Source of the DNA: Nonomuraea jiangxiensis
Lineage (GTDB): Bacteria > Actinomycetota > Actinomycetes > Streptosporangiales > Streptosporangiaceae
NCBI RefSeq assembly: GCF_900099965.1
Contig: NZ_FNDJ01000055.1
Coordinates: forward strand, 1 to 40,648
Length of the DNA stretch: 40,648 bases
Direction: 5' to 3'
Under the pieces are notes generated by a model. The model worked only from the letters and a program-made list of their open reading frames with translations, did no database searches and was not told the DNA's origin. Of this stretch, positions 25,001 through 31,571 are shown piece after piece. A program made the translations under genes and the position numbers. Within the stretch, counting starts at the first letter, position 1, and each line of letters starts with the position of its first letter.

Positions 25001-28000
25001 CCCGGCCGGGCCCGCGGGCGGCCACGGCGTCCTCGAACGCCTCGCCCAGGTGGGCGAAGGCGGGCTCGGTCCGCAGGCCGCCCGCGATCGGCCTGGGATA
25101 GCCCGGGTCCACGTAGCGGTAGTCGGCGCCGGTGTACCTGACGTACTGCCCGCCGGAGAACAGGTACGTCGTGTCGTCGCCGAAGACGATCGCGGCGTCG
25201 ACCGCGGCGGTGTCGTCGTCGGGGACGAACGGGTTGAGCGACCTGCCCCACCGGTCGCGGATCTGTGCGGGCGGCTCGAAGGCGCGGTTGGCGTAGCGGG
25301 CGTACTGCTCGGTGAAGAAGAAGTAGGTGGCGCCGTCGGCGGCGGTGAACGCGGCACGCAGCCGCTCACCGGGCTCCAGGCCGCGGCCGAAGCCGCGCCA
25401 GATCCGCTCGATCGGCCGCGGGTGGGACCACTGCCCGGTCTCCTCGCTGAACTGCACGCACTGCTCGCCGTTGAGCAGCAGCATCGTGTCGCCCTCGAAC
25501 AGCACGGCGGACGGAACCGGGAAACCGTCGGGCGCCTTCCAGAAGGTCTCGTCGGTCAGCGCCGGATAGCCGGGGTCGGGCTCCAGGTACGGGCCGTACT
25601 CGCCGGTGTAGACGACGTAACGCATGGCGCCCGTGGCGTCGGGGTGCTCGAACAGGTAGGTGACGCCGTTCCTGAAGTAGGCGAGCGTGACGCCGGTCAG
25701 GCCGCCCCAGCCGTCGCTGATCGGCCTGGGCTCGCCCTCGATCGTGTCCAGCGCGGCCGAGTAGACGACGAACTGGTCACCGCGGAACAGGTAGGTCCTG
25801 CCGTCCCTGCCGACGAAGGCCGCGTCGACGGCGTTGTCCTGATAGATCATGTTGCGCGGCCGGCCCCACTCCTGGGCCACCGGGTAGTCGTGGTTGATCG
25901 CGGTGTCGTAGCAGTTCGGGCCCTTGAACAGGTACGTCCTGCCGTCGGCGCCGGTGAGGACGGCGTCCAGGCCCGTGCGGTACTCCTCGGGAACCGTGCG
26001 CAGCGTCAGCGGGTGGACGTCCGTCGCGCCCGGCGGGCCCTCCAGCGCCGCCCGCCGCGTCCAGCGGCCGTTCCGCTCGACGAGGACGGCGCCGTTCTCG
26101 ACGAACGCGCACGACAGCCCCGCCAGATCCAGGTCCGCGTAGGTCCGGTACAGGGTGTCGGAGACGACGTGCCACCGGCCGCCGCGGAACAGGTAGACGT
26201 TGCGCCGGTCGGCGAAGGCCGCGTCCACCCCGTCGAGCGGCACGTCGAGCGCCGCCATGCGCGGCTCGGTCCGCAGCGCGCCGAGCGGGCGCGGGTAGCC
26301 GTTCTGCACGACCGCGTAGTCGTGGTCGGCGTAGCGGACGTACTGGTCGCCGGAGAACAGGTAGGTGTAGGTGCGCGTCACCTCGGCCCCGTCGACGAGC
26401 TCGACGGCGTCCATCACCAGCGTCGCGTCGACCCGGCCGGTCCGCGCGATGGTGTTGGCCACGTTCCCCCAGAAGGCGCTCACGCTCGCCGGGAACCGGT
26501 CGTCCACCCGCGTGTAGTCGCCCGTCGAGTAACGGACGTAGAGGTCGCGGCGGAAGACGTACGTCCGGCCGTCCCGGCCGACGAACGCCGCGTCCACCTG
26601 GTCGAACGGGATGCTGTCCCACCGCTCGTCCAGCCGGTACGGCTCGGACCACCAGCGGCGCCGCGCGTCGAACACAACAAAGCGGCCACCGGAGAACAGG
26701 TACGTCCGGTCGTCCTGGCCGGTGAGGACCGCGTCGATCCGCGCGAAGCCGGGGTCGGTGGCCAGCGTCACCGGCAGGTTCCACCAGTTGTCGGCCAGGG
26801 GCTTCGGATATCCGGCGTCGGGGACGGTGTAGTCCCTGGTCGAGTAGCGGACGTAGAAGGAGGTGTCATCGCCGGACACCTTGATCCGGTCGCCCGCCCG
26901 GCGGATCGTCAGCACGAGCGAGCGCTCCGCGGTGACCTGCCACGCCGGCGCGGCGCCCGTGACCCGCGCGTCGTCGGGCACGGTGATGCCGTGCTCGCGC
27001 AGCCGGCGGCGGAGCGCGGGCGACAGCCGCCCCTCGGACAGCTCGGCCTCGTACCCGGCGGGCAGGTCGAGGATCTGGCCGGCCGGGCCGAACAGGTGGG
27101 TGACGCCGTCCATCACGAACGCGGCGTCCACCCGGTCCAGCCCGCCCCAGTCGCCCGCCACGGCCCTCGGGTAGCCGAGGTCGGCGACCGAGTAGTCGGC
27201 CGTGGAGTAACGCAGGTAACGGTCGCCGCTGAAGACGTACGTCCTGCCGTCGCGGCCCACGAACGCGGCGTCGACCCCGCCGCCGGGCAGGACGGGCGCG
27301 AGCCTGCCCCAGCGTTCCGCGGTCGGCGTGACGGCGCCCGCGCGGGTGGGGCCGAGCGCGACGGTCCTGCCGTCCTTGAACAGGTGCACGACTCCCGAGC
27401 CGTCCTCGAAGGCGGCCTCGATCGAGCCGTCGAACCCGGCGGGCACGTCGGGACGCCACGTCCCGATCCTGCGCGGGTGGCCGTCGGCGACGCGGACGCC
27501 GTCGTTCTCCGGGCTGTCGGTGTAGCGCACGACCTGGTCGCCGGCGAACAGCAGGAAACCGTCCGCGTCCGCGTACGCGGCGTCGATCCGCTCGGCTCCG
27601 GCGAACGCGTTGCGCGGCGTCCCCCAGTGCTCGGCCAGCGGACGCTCGGTCGTGCCGTCGAACCAGCGGGAGCCGCTGAACACGTGGGTACGGCCGTCGC
27701 GGCCGTGGAAGGCGGCGTCCACGGCCCTGCCGAAGCCCTCGGGCAACGGCGTGTCACGGCCCTCGCCCTGCCACCATTCGCCGACGGAACGCGGGTAGCC
27801 CTCGTCGGCCACGGTGTAGTCGGAGCTCGAATAGCGCACGTACTGATCGCCGCTGAACAGGAACGTCCGGCCGTCGGCGTCCACGAAGGCGGCGCCGATG
27901 CGCGCGGCGGGGTCGGCGAAGGCGTTCCTGACCTTGCCCCAGACCTGCGCTTTCGCGCCCCACCTGGTGCCGCCGCGCACCCGGGTGAACGCATGCGACT

Positions 28001-31000
28001 TCCCGTCCACGCCCCTGCCCACGATCCACTCGGTGCCGTCGGGCTGCACGAACGCCGCGTCGATCGCCTCGATCCCGGTGAGGTTGGGCGACAGCTCCTT
28101 CAGCTCCCTGGGCTTGGGATCCTCCAGCGCGTGGGTGGCGGCCGAGTACATCCAGTAGTAGGGGCCGTCGAACAGGTAGATCTTGCCGTCCCAGCCGGTC
28201 AGCAGCGCGTCGAACGCGCCGACGCCCGGCGGCAGCGCCAGCGGCTCGGGGAACTTCCCGGCCAGGTCCTGGTCGCGGAAGGCGAGCCGGGTGCCGGTGG
28301 CGTCCAGACCGAGCTTCGCGGCCAGCCGCGCGAACCGCTTGACGCGCCGGTACACGCGCCGCACCTGCGGATCGGACAGGGCGGCCACGGGCCCCTCGAC
28401 CAGCGCGGGCACCAGCAGCAGGTCGAGCGTGTCGGGCGCGACCGCCTGGCAGAGCACCTCGACGACGTCGGCGGGCACGCCGAAGCCGTCCTGGAGCACC
28501 CCCATGACCGCGTCGTGCTGGGCCGCGGCCAGCTCGTCCACCCGGCCGGCGATCTCGGCGACGGCGGCGGCGGTCTCCTTGGCCACCTGGTGCAGGACGA
28601 AGAAGATGTCCTTGGCGTAGTCCTCCAGCCCGGGCAGCGCGAAGCCGATTGCGTTGGTGACCGTGGCGAAGTAGGCCACCCGGTCCTCCGGGATGCCCAG
28701 GGCGTCGTCCAGGTGCCCGTCCGCCACGAGCATCGCCACCAGCTGCTCGCGTTCCTCGTCGGTGAAGCCGAGGTCGGTCAGCGCCGCCGGGTCGATCCGG
28801 TACGGGCGCTGGGCCGCGAGGATCCCGGCGATCCGCCGGGCCACCAGGGCGCCGTCGCCCTCGGTGAAGCCGTCGCCGAGGGCGAGCCCGCCGGCGGGGT
28901 CGGTGAACAGGTCGCGGGCGTCCTCGCGTATCCGGCCCCGCTCGGTGACGTCGCCTTCGAGCCGGTCGATGACCCGCTGGGCCATCGCCTCGTCCGCGAC
29001 CGGGACGAAGTCGGCGGGGGTGAAGGTGTACAGCTCCAGCCTGACGGCCGCGATCCGGGCGCGGATCGCGGCGAGGACCGCCCGGCGCATCGGGTAGAGC
29101 TCCAGCGGGAGGCCGAGGTCGTCGGCCGTGAACGCGGGGGCATCGGCGCCGTTCTTGCCGAACACGTCGTTGCTGCCGAGGACGCCGTTCCGGTCGATGA
29201 CGCCGTTGTAACGCAGCCCGTCGATGAGTGCGGCGACCTGCGCCTCCGGCAGCCTGAGGGTGGCGACGACCTCGGGGTCGATGGTGATCTCGGCCGTCCG
29301 GAACAGCTCGACGCGCTCGCGCAGGGTGTCCAGCACACCCGCCTCGACCTCCGTCAGATCGGCCGAGGCCGTGAACTGCCCGGCGTTGCCGGGGTCGGCG
29401 AAGAAGGCGAGGTCCAGCACCTGGCCTTCCTCGTCGATCCAGCCGTTGTAGAGCAGGTTGTCGTACAGCTCGGTCTGCTCGGCGTCCGTCAGGTCGGGGA
29501 ACAGCTCGGCCACGTCGGAGAGGTAGTAGGCGTCCCGCGCGGTCGCGATCGCCGCGAACAGCGCGGCGGACAGCTCGTCGTAGTCGCCCGCCAGGGACAG
29601 CTCGGCGGGCAGTGTCTCGGTGACGAGCAGGCCGTCGGCGTCGAGCACGCCGGAGAGCACCAGGTTGGTGAAGACCTTCTCGGCCACCGGGCCGTCCAGG
29701 CCGAGGCCGAGGAAGTCCTCGCGGCACAGCACGCCGAGTTCGGTGACCGTCCGGTAGGCGGCGGCGAGCACGGTGGCGGGGTCGGGCCGCAGTAACCGGG
29801 GGTCGTGCGGCGAGACCACGCCGTTGTCGTAGGCGGCGAGCACGTCGTGCACCACCTGCGCGCCGCGCTCGTCGAACCGGTCGGACCGCAGCGACCCGGG
29901 CGACAGGGCGACGCCCTCGAACCTGTCGCGTAGCCCTTCGAGCAGGCCGAGCTGCTCCTCCTCCGGCTCGGACGCCGCCGGGTCGCCCAGGATCCGGGTG
30001 AGCTCCCCGATGCCGAAGCCGGACTCGCGCGTCCAGGCGTTGACGGCGACCAGCGTCTGCACCAGCCACAGGCTCGCGAGCGGGTCGTCGCCAGCGAGGA
30101 TGCGGTGGCAGTCGCCGATGCCGGGCTCCAGCACCGGGAGCACGGGGAAGGTCGTGTAGCGGCGCAGGGCCGGATCCGCCTCCAGCGCCCCCAGCAGGGA
30201 GAACAGCTCCTCCACCGAGACGCCCAGGGCCGACAGCAGGCGGCCCGTACGGTGCAGCGCCGACAGCGCCCGCGGGCCGATGCCGCGGTCGAAGGGGCTC
30301 TCCTCCAGCGGGCCGTCGTAACGGGCGCGGTAGCGGCTCACGACCTCGACGATGTCGGACTCGGCCAGGTCCAGGGCGAGTGCCAGGTGCAGGCGGTAGT
30401 CGCGGTTCTGTGGTGCGAGGAGGTCGCCGGTGGGCGGCGGCACGTCGTCCACGGTCAGAGGGAGCGTCCTGGCGGTCAGCGCCGCGATCGTCTCGACCGG
30501 CAGGCCGTACGCCCGGTGCAGGTGGACCGCGGCCGCGAGGGGGCGTAGCGCGCCCCGGTCGAGCTTGCCGCCGCAGCAGGAGGTCAGGAGGAGGTCCAGG
30601 TCGGTGAAGGACAGGCCGGTACGCCGCGCCAGCCGGACGAACCGCCCGGCACGGTCGAACCAGGACACGTGAATCGGGCTGGAATCGCCGGTGACCAGCG
30701 TCAGATCGTCAGGTGCCACCCGCACGACGGGACCGCCCGCGTGCACGAAGAACGTCGCGGGCGAGCGCTCCGAGAGCGGGTCCTGGTAGAGCAGCTCGCG
30801 CAGCTCGGCTCCGGTCATCGAGGTGGCGGCGCGGAACGACTCGACGCTGCCCAGCTTGCCGTGCGGCCTGCCGTACATCTCGGCGACGCCGCCCGCGGTG
30901 GCTCGCACGGTGGTGATGGTCTCGACGTCCTTCGGCGACAGCCCGAGGCACTCGTGCGCGATCCTGTCGCCGTCGGTCCGCGCGGCGAACAGCGTGGCGA

Positions 31001-31376
31001 ACGCGACCGGGTCGACACCGAGATGGCGCAGGTAGGTGACCACCCTGGCGTGATCGAGGGAGAAGGGCAGCGCGAACGGGTGGTTGATCTTCTTGAGTCT
31101 CTCGTACGGGTCCGCTCCTACCAGCCCCTCCAGCACCCTGATGACGATGTCGAGGTAGGGCGTCTGGGTGAAGGTGTTCTCGGTGTCGAGCGGGATCTGC
31201 TCCAGGTCGGGCCGGCGCCCCAGGATCGAGGCGTCGCCGAACGAATCCTGGAGCAGCTTGAGCAGATCGGTCAGGTAGGCGGCCGGCGAATAGACCGTCC
31301 TGGCCTCGTCTCCTGCCCGTAGATCGAGCTCTCCGAAGAGCCGTTCGTAATCAGGTGTCCCAGCATCGCCGCCCAT
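18318..31376 (-). CDS. Giant TcA-like toxin-complex protein with about 32 hemopexin-type repeats
   Basis: 4352 aa against about 2500 for ordinary TcA. Order: VRP1-like N-terminus (YSPAAYLTDLLKLL, 29-42); helical region with recurring NGVIDRNG-type hairpins (about 550-900); 24 hemopexin-type blades (about 1054-2380); ABC-toxin N/neuraminidase-like core (about 2526-2740, RIWEANRKVFLYPENYLRPE); eight more blades (2937-3322); the TcA segment GRYYWEIFFHAPMLIA (about 3380); a helical pore-forming region (about 3741-4050); and the C-terminal signature DDRYLPFEGTGAVSTWRLE. TcA proteins form pentameric pores that inject a TcC toxin enclosed by TcB. No signal peptide is seen, and no TcB/TcC gene is in the window. 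The hemopexin blocks add about 1,700 aa. ATG 31376 has a weak GAGGGGG site. The gene is divergent from the 520-aa gene. Family assignment is firm; target and partner are unknown. Confidence 0.93.
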   Translation of the reverse strand: MGGDAGTPDYERLFGELDLRAGDEARTVYSPAAYLTDLLKLLQDSFGDASILGRRPDLEQIPLDTENTFTQTPYLDIVIRVLEGLVGADPYERLKKINHPFALPFSLDHARVVTYLRHLGVDPVAFATLFAARTDGDRIAHECLGLSPKDVETITTVRATAGGVAEMYGRPHGKLGSVESFRAATSMTGAELRELLYQDPLSERSPATFFVHAGGPVVRVAPDDLTLVTGDSSPIHVSWFDRAGRFVRLARRTGLSFTDLDLLLTSCCGGKLDRGALRPLAAAVHLHRAYGLPVETIAALTARTLPLTVDDVPPPTGDLLAPQNRDYRLHLALALDLAESDIVEVVSRYRARYDGPLEESPFDRGIGPRALSALHRTGRLLSALGVSVEELFSLLGALEADPALRRYTTFPVLPVLEPGIGDCHRILAGDDPLASLWLVQTLVAVNAWTRESGFGIGELTRILGDPAASEPEEEQLGLLEGLRDRFEGVALSPGSLRSDRFDERGAQVVHDVLAAYDNGVVSPHDPRLLRPDPATVLAAAYRTVTELGVLCREDFLGLGLDGPVAEKVFTNLVLSGVLDADGLLVTETLPAELSLAGDYDELSAALFAAIATARDAYYLSDVAELFPDLTDAEQTELYDNLLYNGWIDEEGQVLDLAFFADPGNAGQFTASADLTEVEAGVLDTLRERVELFRTAEITIDPEVVATLRLPEAQVAALIDGLRYNGVIDRNGVLGSNDVFGKNGADAPAFTADDLGLPLELYPMRRAVLAAIRARIAAVRLELYTFTPADFVPVADEAMAQRVIDRLEGDVTERGRIREDARDLFTDPAGGLALGDGFTEGDGALVARRIAGILAAQRPYRIDPAALTDLGFTDEEREQLVAMLVADGHLDDALGIPEDRVAYFATVTNAIGFALPGLEDYAKDIFFVLHQVAKETAAAVAEIAGRVDELAAAQHDAVMGVLQDGFGVPADVVEVLCQAVAPDTLDLLLVPALVEGPVAALSDPQVRRVYRRVKRFARLAAKLGLDATGTRLAFRDQDLAGKFPEPLALPPGVGAFDALLTGWDGKIYLFDGPYYWMYSAATHALEDPKPRELKELSPNLTGIEAIDAAFVQPDGTEWIVGRGVDGKSHAFTRVRGGTRWGAKAQVWGKVRNAFADPAARIGAAFVDADGRTFLFSGDQYVRYSSSDYTVADEGYPRSVGEWWQGEGRDTPLPEGFGRAVDAAFHGRDGRTHVFSGSRWFDGTTERPLAEHWGTPRNAFAGAERIDAAYADADGFLLFAGDQVVRYTDSPENDGVRVADGHPRRIGTWRPDVPAGFDGSIEAAFEDGSGVVHLFKDGRTVALGPTRAGAVTPTAERWGRLAPVLPGGGVDAAFVGRDGRTYVFSGDRYLRYSTADYSVADLGYPRAVAGDWGGLDRVDAAFVMDGVTHLFGPAGQILDLPAGYEAELSEGRLSPALRRRLREHGITVPDDARVTGAAPAWQVTAERSLVLTIRRAGDRIKVSGDDTSFYVRYSTRDYTVPDAGYPKPLADNWWNLPVTLATDPGFARIDAVLTGQDDRTYLFSGGRFVVFDARRRWWSEPYRLDERWDSIPFDQVDAAFVGRDGRTYVFRRDLYVRYSTGDYTRVDDRFPASVSAFWGNVANTIARTGRVDATLVMDAVELVDGAEVTRTYTYLFSGDQYVRYADHDYAVVQNGYPRPLGALRTEPRMAALDVPLDGVDAAFADRRNVYLFRGGRWHVVSDTLYRTYADLDLAGLSCAFVENGAVLVERNGRWTRRAALEGPPGATDVHPLTLRTVPEEYRTGLDAVLTGADGRTYLFKGPNCYDTAINHDYPVAQEWGRPRNMIYQDNAVDAAFVGRDGRTYLFRGDQFVVYSAALDTIEGEPRPISDGWGGLTGVTLAYFRNGVTYLFEHPDATGAMRYVVYTGEYGPYLEPDPGYPALTDETFWKAPDGFPVPSAVLFEGDTMLLLNGEQCVQFSEETGQWSHPRPIERIWRGFGRGLEPGERLRAAFTAADGATYFFFTEQYARYANRAFEPPAQIRDRWGRSLNPFVPDDDTAAVDAAIVFGDDTTYLFSGGQYVRYTGADYRYVDPGYPRPIAGGLRTEPAFAHLGEAFEDAVAARGPGRVVDAAVANGRTAYLVVGGVLHVVSRGRAAAYDLASLGRVRNAIVDREKVDAAFVAGGHTYLFSGDQYVRYSGADYGQVDEGYPRSIAASLPDELDVPALPADFAYGLDAAFRTLDGDLYLFKGTTFLSDGTVRPLADLWGRIRNEFAGSDTIDAAFVAPGGELYAFRGDQYVRYRPGVPDLVEEGYPRTIKHDWGDLPEDFGLGIDGAFVLRGRTYLAKGELYVRYSGRYDALDRTFPQTFRHRWSDAADYRLTDVHTIACFAELARMRPGLVELLGEGAAEPYERLAELFSWDVEELRWVKRNAGLITEFPAEEERFEIEFVLRLVRLFALSATFGAGPSRIYTQAWSRQDPGDGLALMLERKHGPEAWPAVSKIVQGELNVLKRDALVPAVLHLHPDLADVRALYERLLIDVEMGAEGSTSPVREAIAATQLYLHRYLLDLEEVTADRETRDRIKTWWSWLKDYRIWEANRKVFLYPENYLRPELRDTKTPAFRELENDLLQGEITEESVQRAYKRYLDEYTEVSRLAIAGAYVYTEDGAEPGTRRLVLFGRTRTEPRRHYLRGAEFRDGDKLSATWEPWVKVDVQIDADRVDPVHAFGRVFVFWTVVETVPPETVPPKTTTAGEVAPDQAGAGQSESAKQRVRILYSFQNLTSEWVPAQQLPAGPLEDGPIGNVRLSVQASATLPGDGVQGRHDSIVVTCSYDLPAPENTTATVSTAYALTPELYAVPVDAEAEPAKLIELSKIFAESVDEASMVRFNSPAASPDGPWFSVDHKGGSFLCRPIAVGSGDDPRLLDLADEAHHLPVLPQINAGFELSESTAYYFDNSTQRFREVTTGPPRGTDTVTANQWGWIHNSLAETGRVNAVLVRGRLTYVFSGTQYYCFRNKPFGVLEPGYPRLLATNDDDFPRWERLDAAFSAPDGTEYFFSGKLRHVRSPSSNKSSGDGVDRWEPPENAGITSVVLRQGTLFAFAGAQYWSYSDGRRPDKGYPKPLATNEDRLPRWPEMGAAFSYGETQYYFDNTGGVYVQHSQSSVSGDQQTRHLGKMPTNLTTNGVVDAAYRSGDHLYLVSGLEYVRYTIPTNGPVPPFIDKDYPKPLQHPVQAVFRRDDRHYVLGDGKYAILEATQELDALTPESFRSVEGNWHGLPPGFPAGFTGAMDTAGHLFLFFGADYAAYSKAAAIERPYEFAAHPHEIIRLTSSTAYELNRRLLVGGVPALLAPQTQETDELPAFSQAVTGPTTIQVRAEVAGVPTSSHLDFQSANGRYYWEIFFHAPMLIAQALNDAQRFEDARRWYEYVFDPSEQDRYWRFLPFLAVDVRALVAGCRADLDALGSEGVPDALGDALRDVLDDVLGLAPAFEQARPLEADEITLLDNLATPLVPPGLLKPIDDDLADLPGSAALREKVAMLARLRRQYDLMGDHGALLKAYRDDPFDPHAIAGLRPTAYRRAVVMAYVDNLLDWGDLLFRQYTMESVDAARMLYILAYDLLGRRPDGIGTRTLPPTSTFSELSHAGRQNPAVARITAGGRMLDGMGAVHGGVAHPYFFVPGNTVLGDYWTRVEDRLRKIRASLDIMGVSRPLPLFEPPADVMALVTGAAAGLAPGASATGVGAAVPHHRFAYTLRKAQELADKVRQFGNDLTGVLERRDSEELSLVRARQESEIQLMTRAIKEAQVTAATESLQETRAALESANERATYYEQLIATGLTSFQQAQIGMMTDAVNAHFAAAGLRLGAAIAFSLPQVSIGPFIMGTEYGGVNVGESLDKGAEISESMGEGFGMMGELFGIRAEQQRQEGDWRHQLVLAQADIVQLGHQVAEAEQGLAIARRELEITDREIANAEAVTTFLTGKFTNAELYRWMAGRLGALYFQTYNLAHETARAAERAYQYERGVTDTFVQPAYWDSRRAGLMAGESLGLDLDRLAKAYLEGDGRGLEIVKRVSLLELDPVALLKLRTEGRCELSLTEALFDRDFPGHYRRRIKTVSVLFEGADGPLEINATLTQLGHKTVLSPDLKAVRYLMDGKGEPPGSVRFDWRAGQQIALSGLEEGRDNNGLFELRYDDDRYLPFEGTGAVSTWRLETADLPTDDLADVSIVVKYVAEQGGAVFANAVRGMRVPYQTSRFIDVAAEFPGEWAAFLAGEEGGLVLPITSETLPRITGSQIAGLYAKYALDGDEEVRLLLDGDQQLPLEDGRPLRTPGLRAGPLTLVADGDPAALLNVGLVISYRAL
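19227..20156 (-). other. Domain: helical pore-forming and translocation region
   Basis: Residues about 3741-4050. Long heptad-like helices (ESEIQLMTRAIKEAQVTAAT; RRELEITDREIANAEAV) flank a less charged Gly/Ala-rich segment (AAAGLRLGAAIAFSLPQVSI) that corresponds in place to the TcA transmembrane hairpin. Confidence 0.7.
21411..22568 (-). other. Domain: hemopexin-type block 2, about 8 blades
   Basis: Residues about 2937-3322, inserted downstream of the neuraminidase-like core. Blades include LTYVFSGTQYYCFRN, TLFAFAGAQYWSYSD, HLYLVSGLEYVRYT and HLFLFFGADYAAYS. Eight blades would form two four-bladed propellers. The blades are more diverged than those of block 1. Confidence 0.72.
23160..23801 (-). 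other. Domain: ABC-toxin N / neuraminidase-like core
   Basis: Residues about 2526-2740. LYERLLIDVEMG, WWSWLKDYRIWEANRK, ENYLRPELRDTKTPAFRE and ITEESVQRAYKRYLDE follow TcdA closely. This is the best single proof of TcA ancestry. Confidence 0.85.
24237..28217 (-). other. Domain: hemopexin-type block 1, about 24 blades
   Basis: Residues about 1054-2380. Each blade opens with a VDAAF-like strand, then GRTYLFSGDQYVRY or a variant, then often GYPR and a Trp. Long blades (with the GYPR part) tend to alternate with short ones. By eye there are 24, which would make six four-bladed propellers. The blades beginning near IEAIDAAF and VDAAFVMDGVTHLF are degenerate or interrupted. Confidence 0.75.
30387..31349 (-). 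other. Domain: VRP1-like N-terminal region of the TcA protein
   Basis: Residues about 10-330. YERLFGELDLRAG, SPAAYLTDLL and ENTFTQTPYLDIVIRVLE match the Salmonella VRP1/TcdA N-terminal pattern. In TcA proteins this part forms outer shell and lobe elements. Confidence 0.75.
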
Positions 31377-31509
31377 GCCGCGCCCGCCCCCTCAACCGTC
31401 CCCGGTCCCACCCTGCTTGGAGCCGCCTCATGCTCTCCTATCGCTGAAGGAAGGGCCATTCACCGGAAAGGTGATAAATGCGGACCGTCAGCGGCACATC
31501 ACCGGCTCA

Positions 31510-31538
31510 TTGACCGGCTTGGTTCGCTCGCATAGCGT
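31510..31538 (+). promoter_or_regulatory. Promoter of the 520-aa gene
   Basis: TTGACC (31510-31515), 17 bases, TAGCGT (31533-31538), with the start of transcription expected near 31545 and the ATG at 31572. It lies in the 195-base divergent region shared with the TcA gene. A dyad TCACC-GGAAA-GGTGA (31460-31474) lies in the middle and could bind a shared regulator. No clear minus-strand promoter was found. Confidence 0.5.
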
Positions 31539-31571
31539 CCGCTCACGTGTACCCCAAGGAGGGCGAGCCAC

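Noticed and set aside
22197..29795. A 2532-aa open frame on the plus strand inside the TcA gene
   Set aside because: It is the antisense shadow of a very GC-rich gene: codon bias of the TcA frame removes stop codons from the opposite frame. The translation is Val/Gly/Arg/Ala-rich, has no recognisable domain, and the minus strand has continuous TcA homology.
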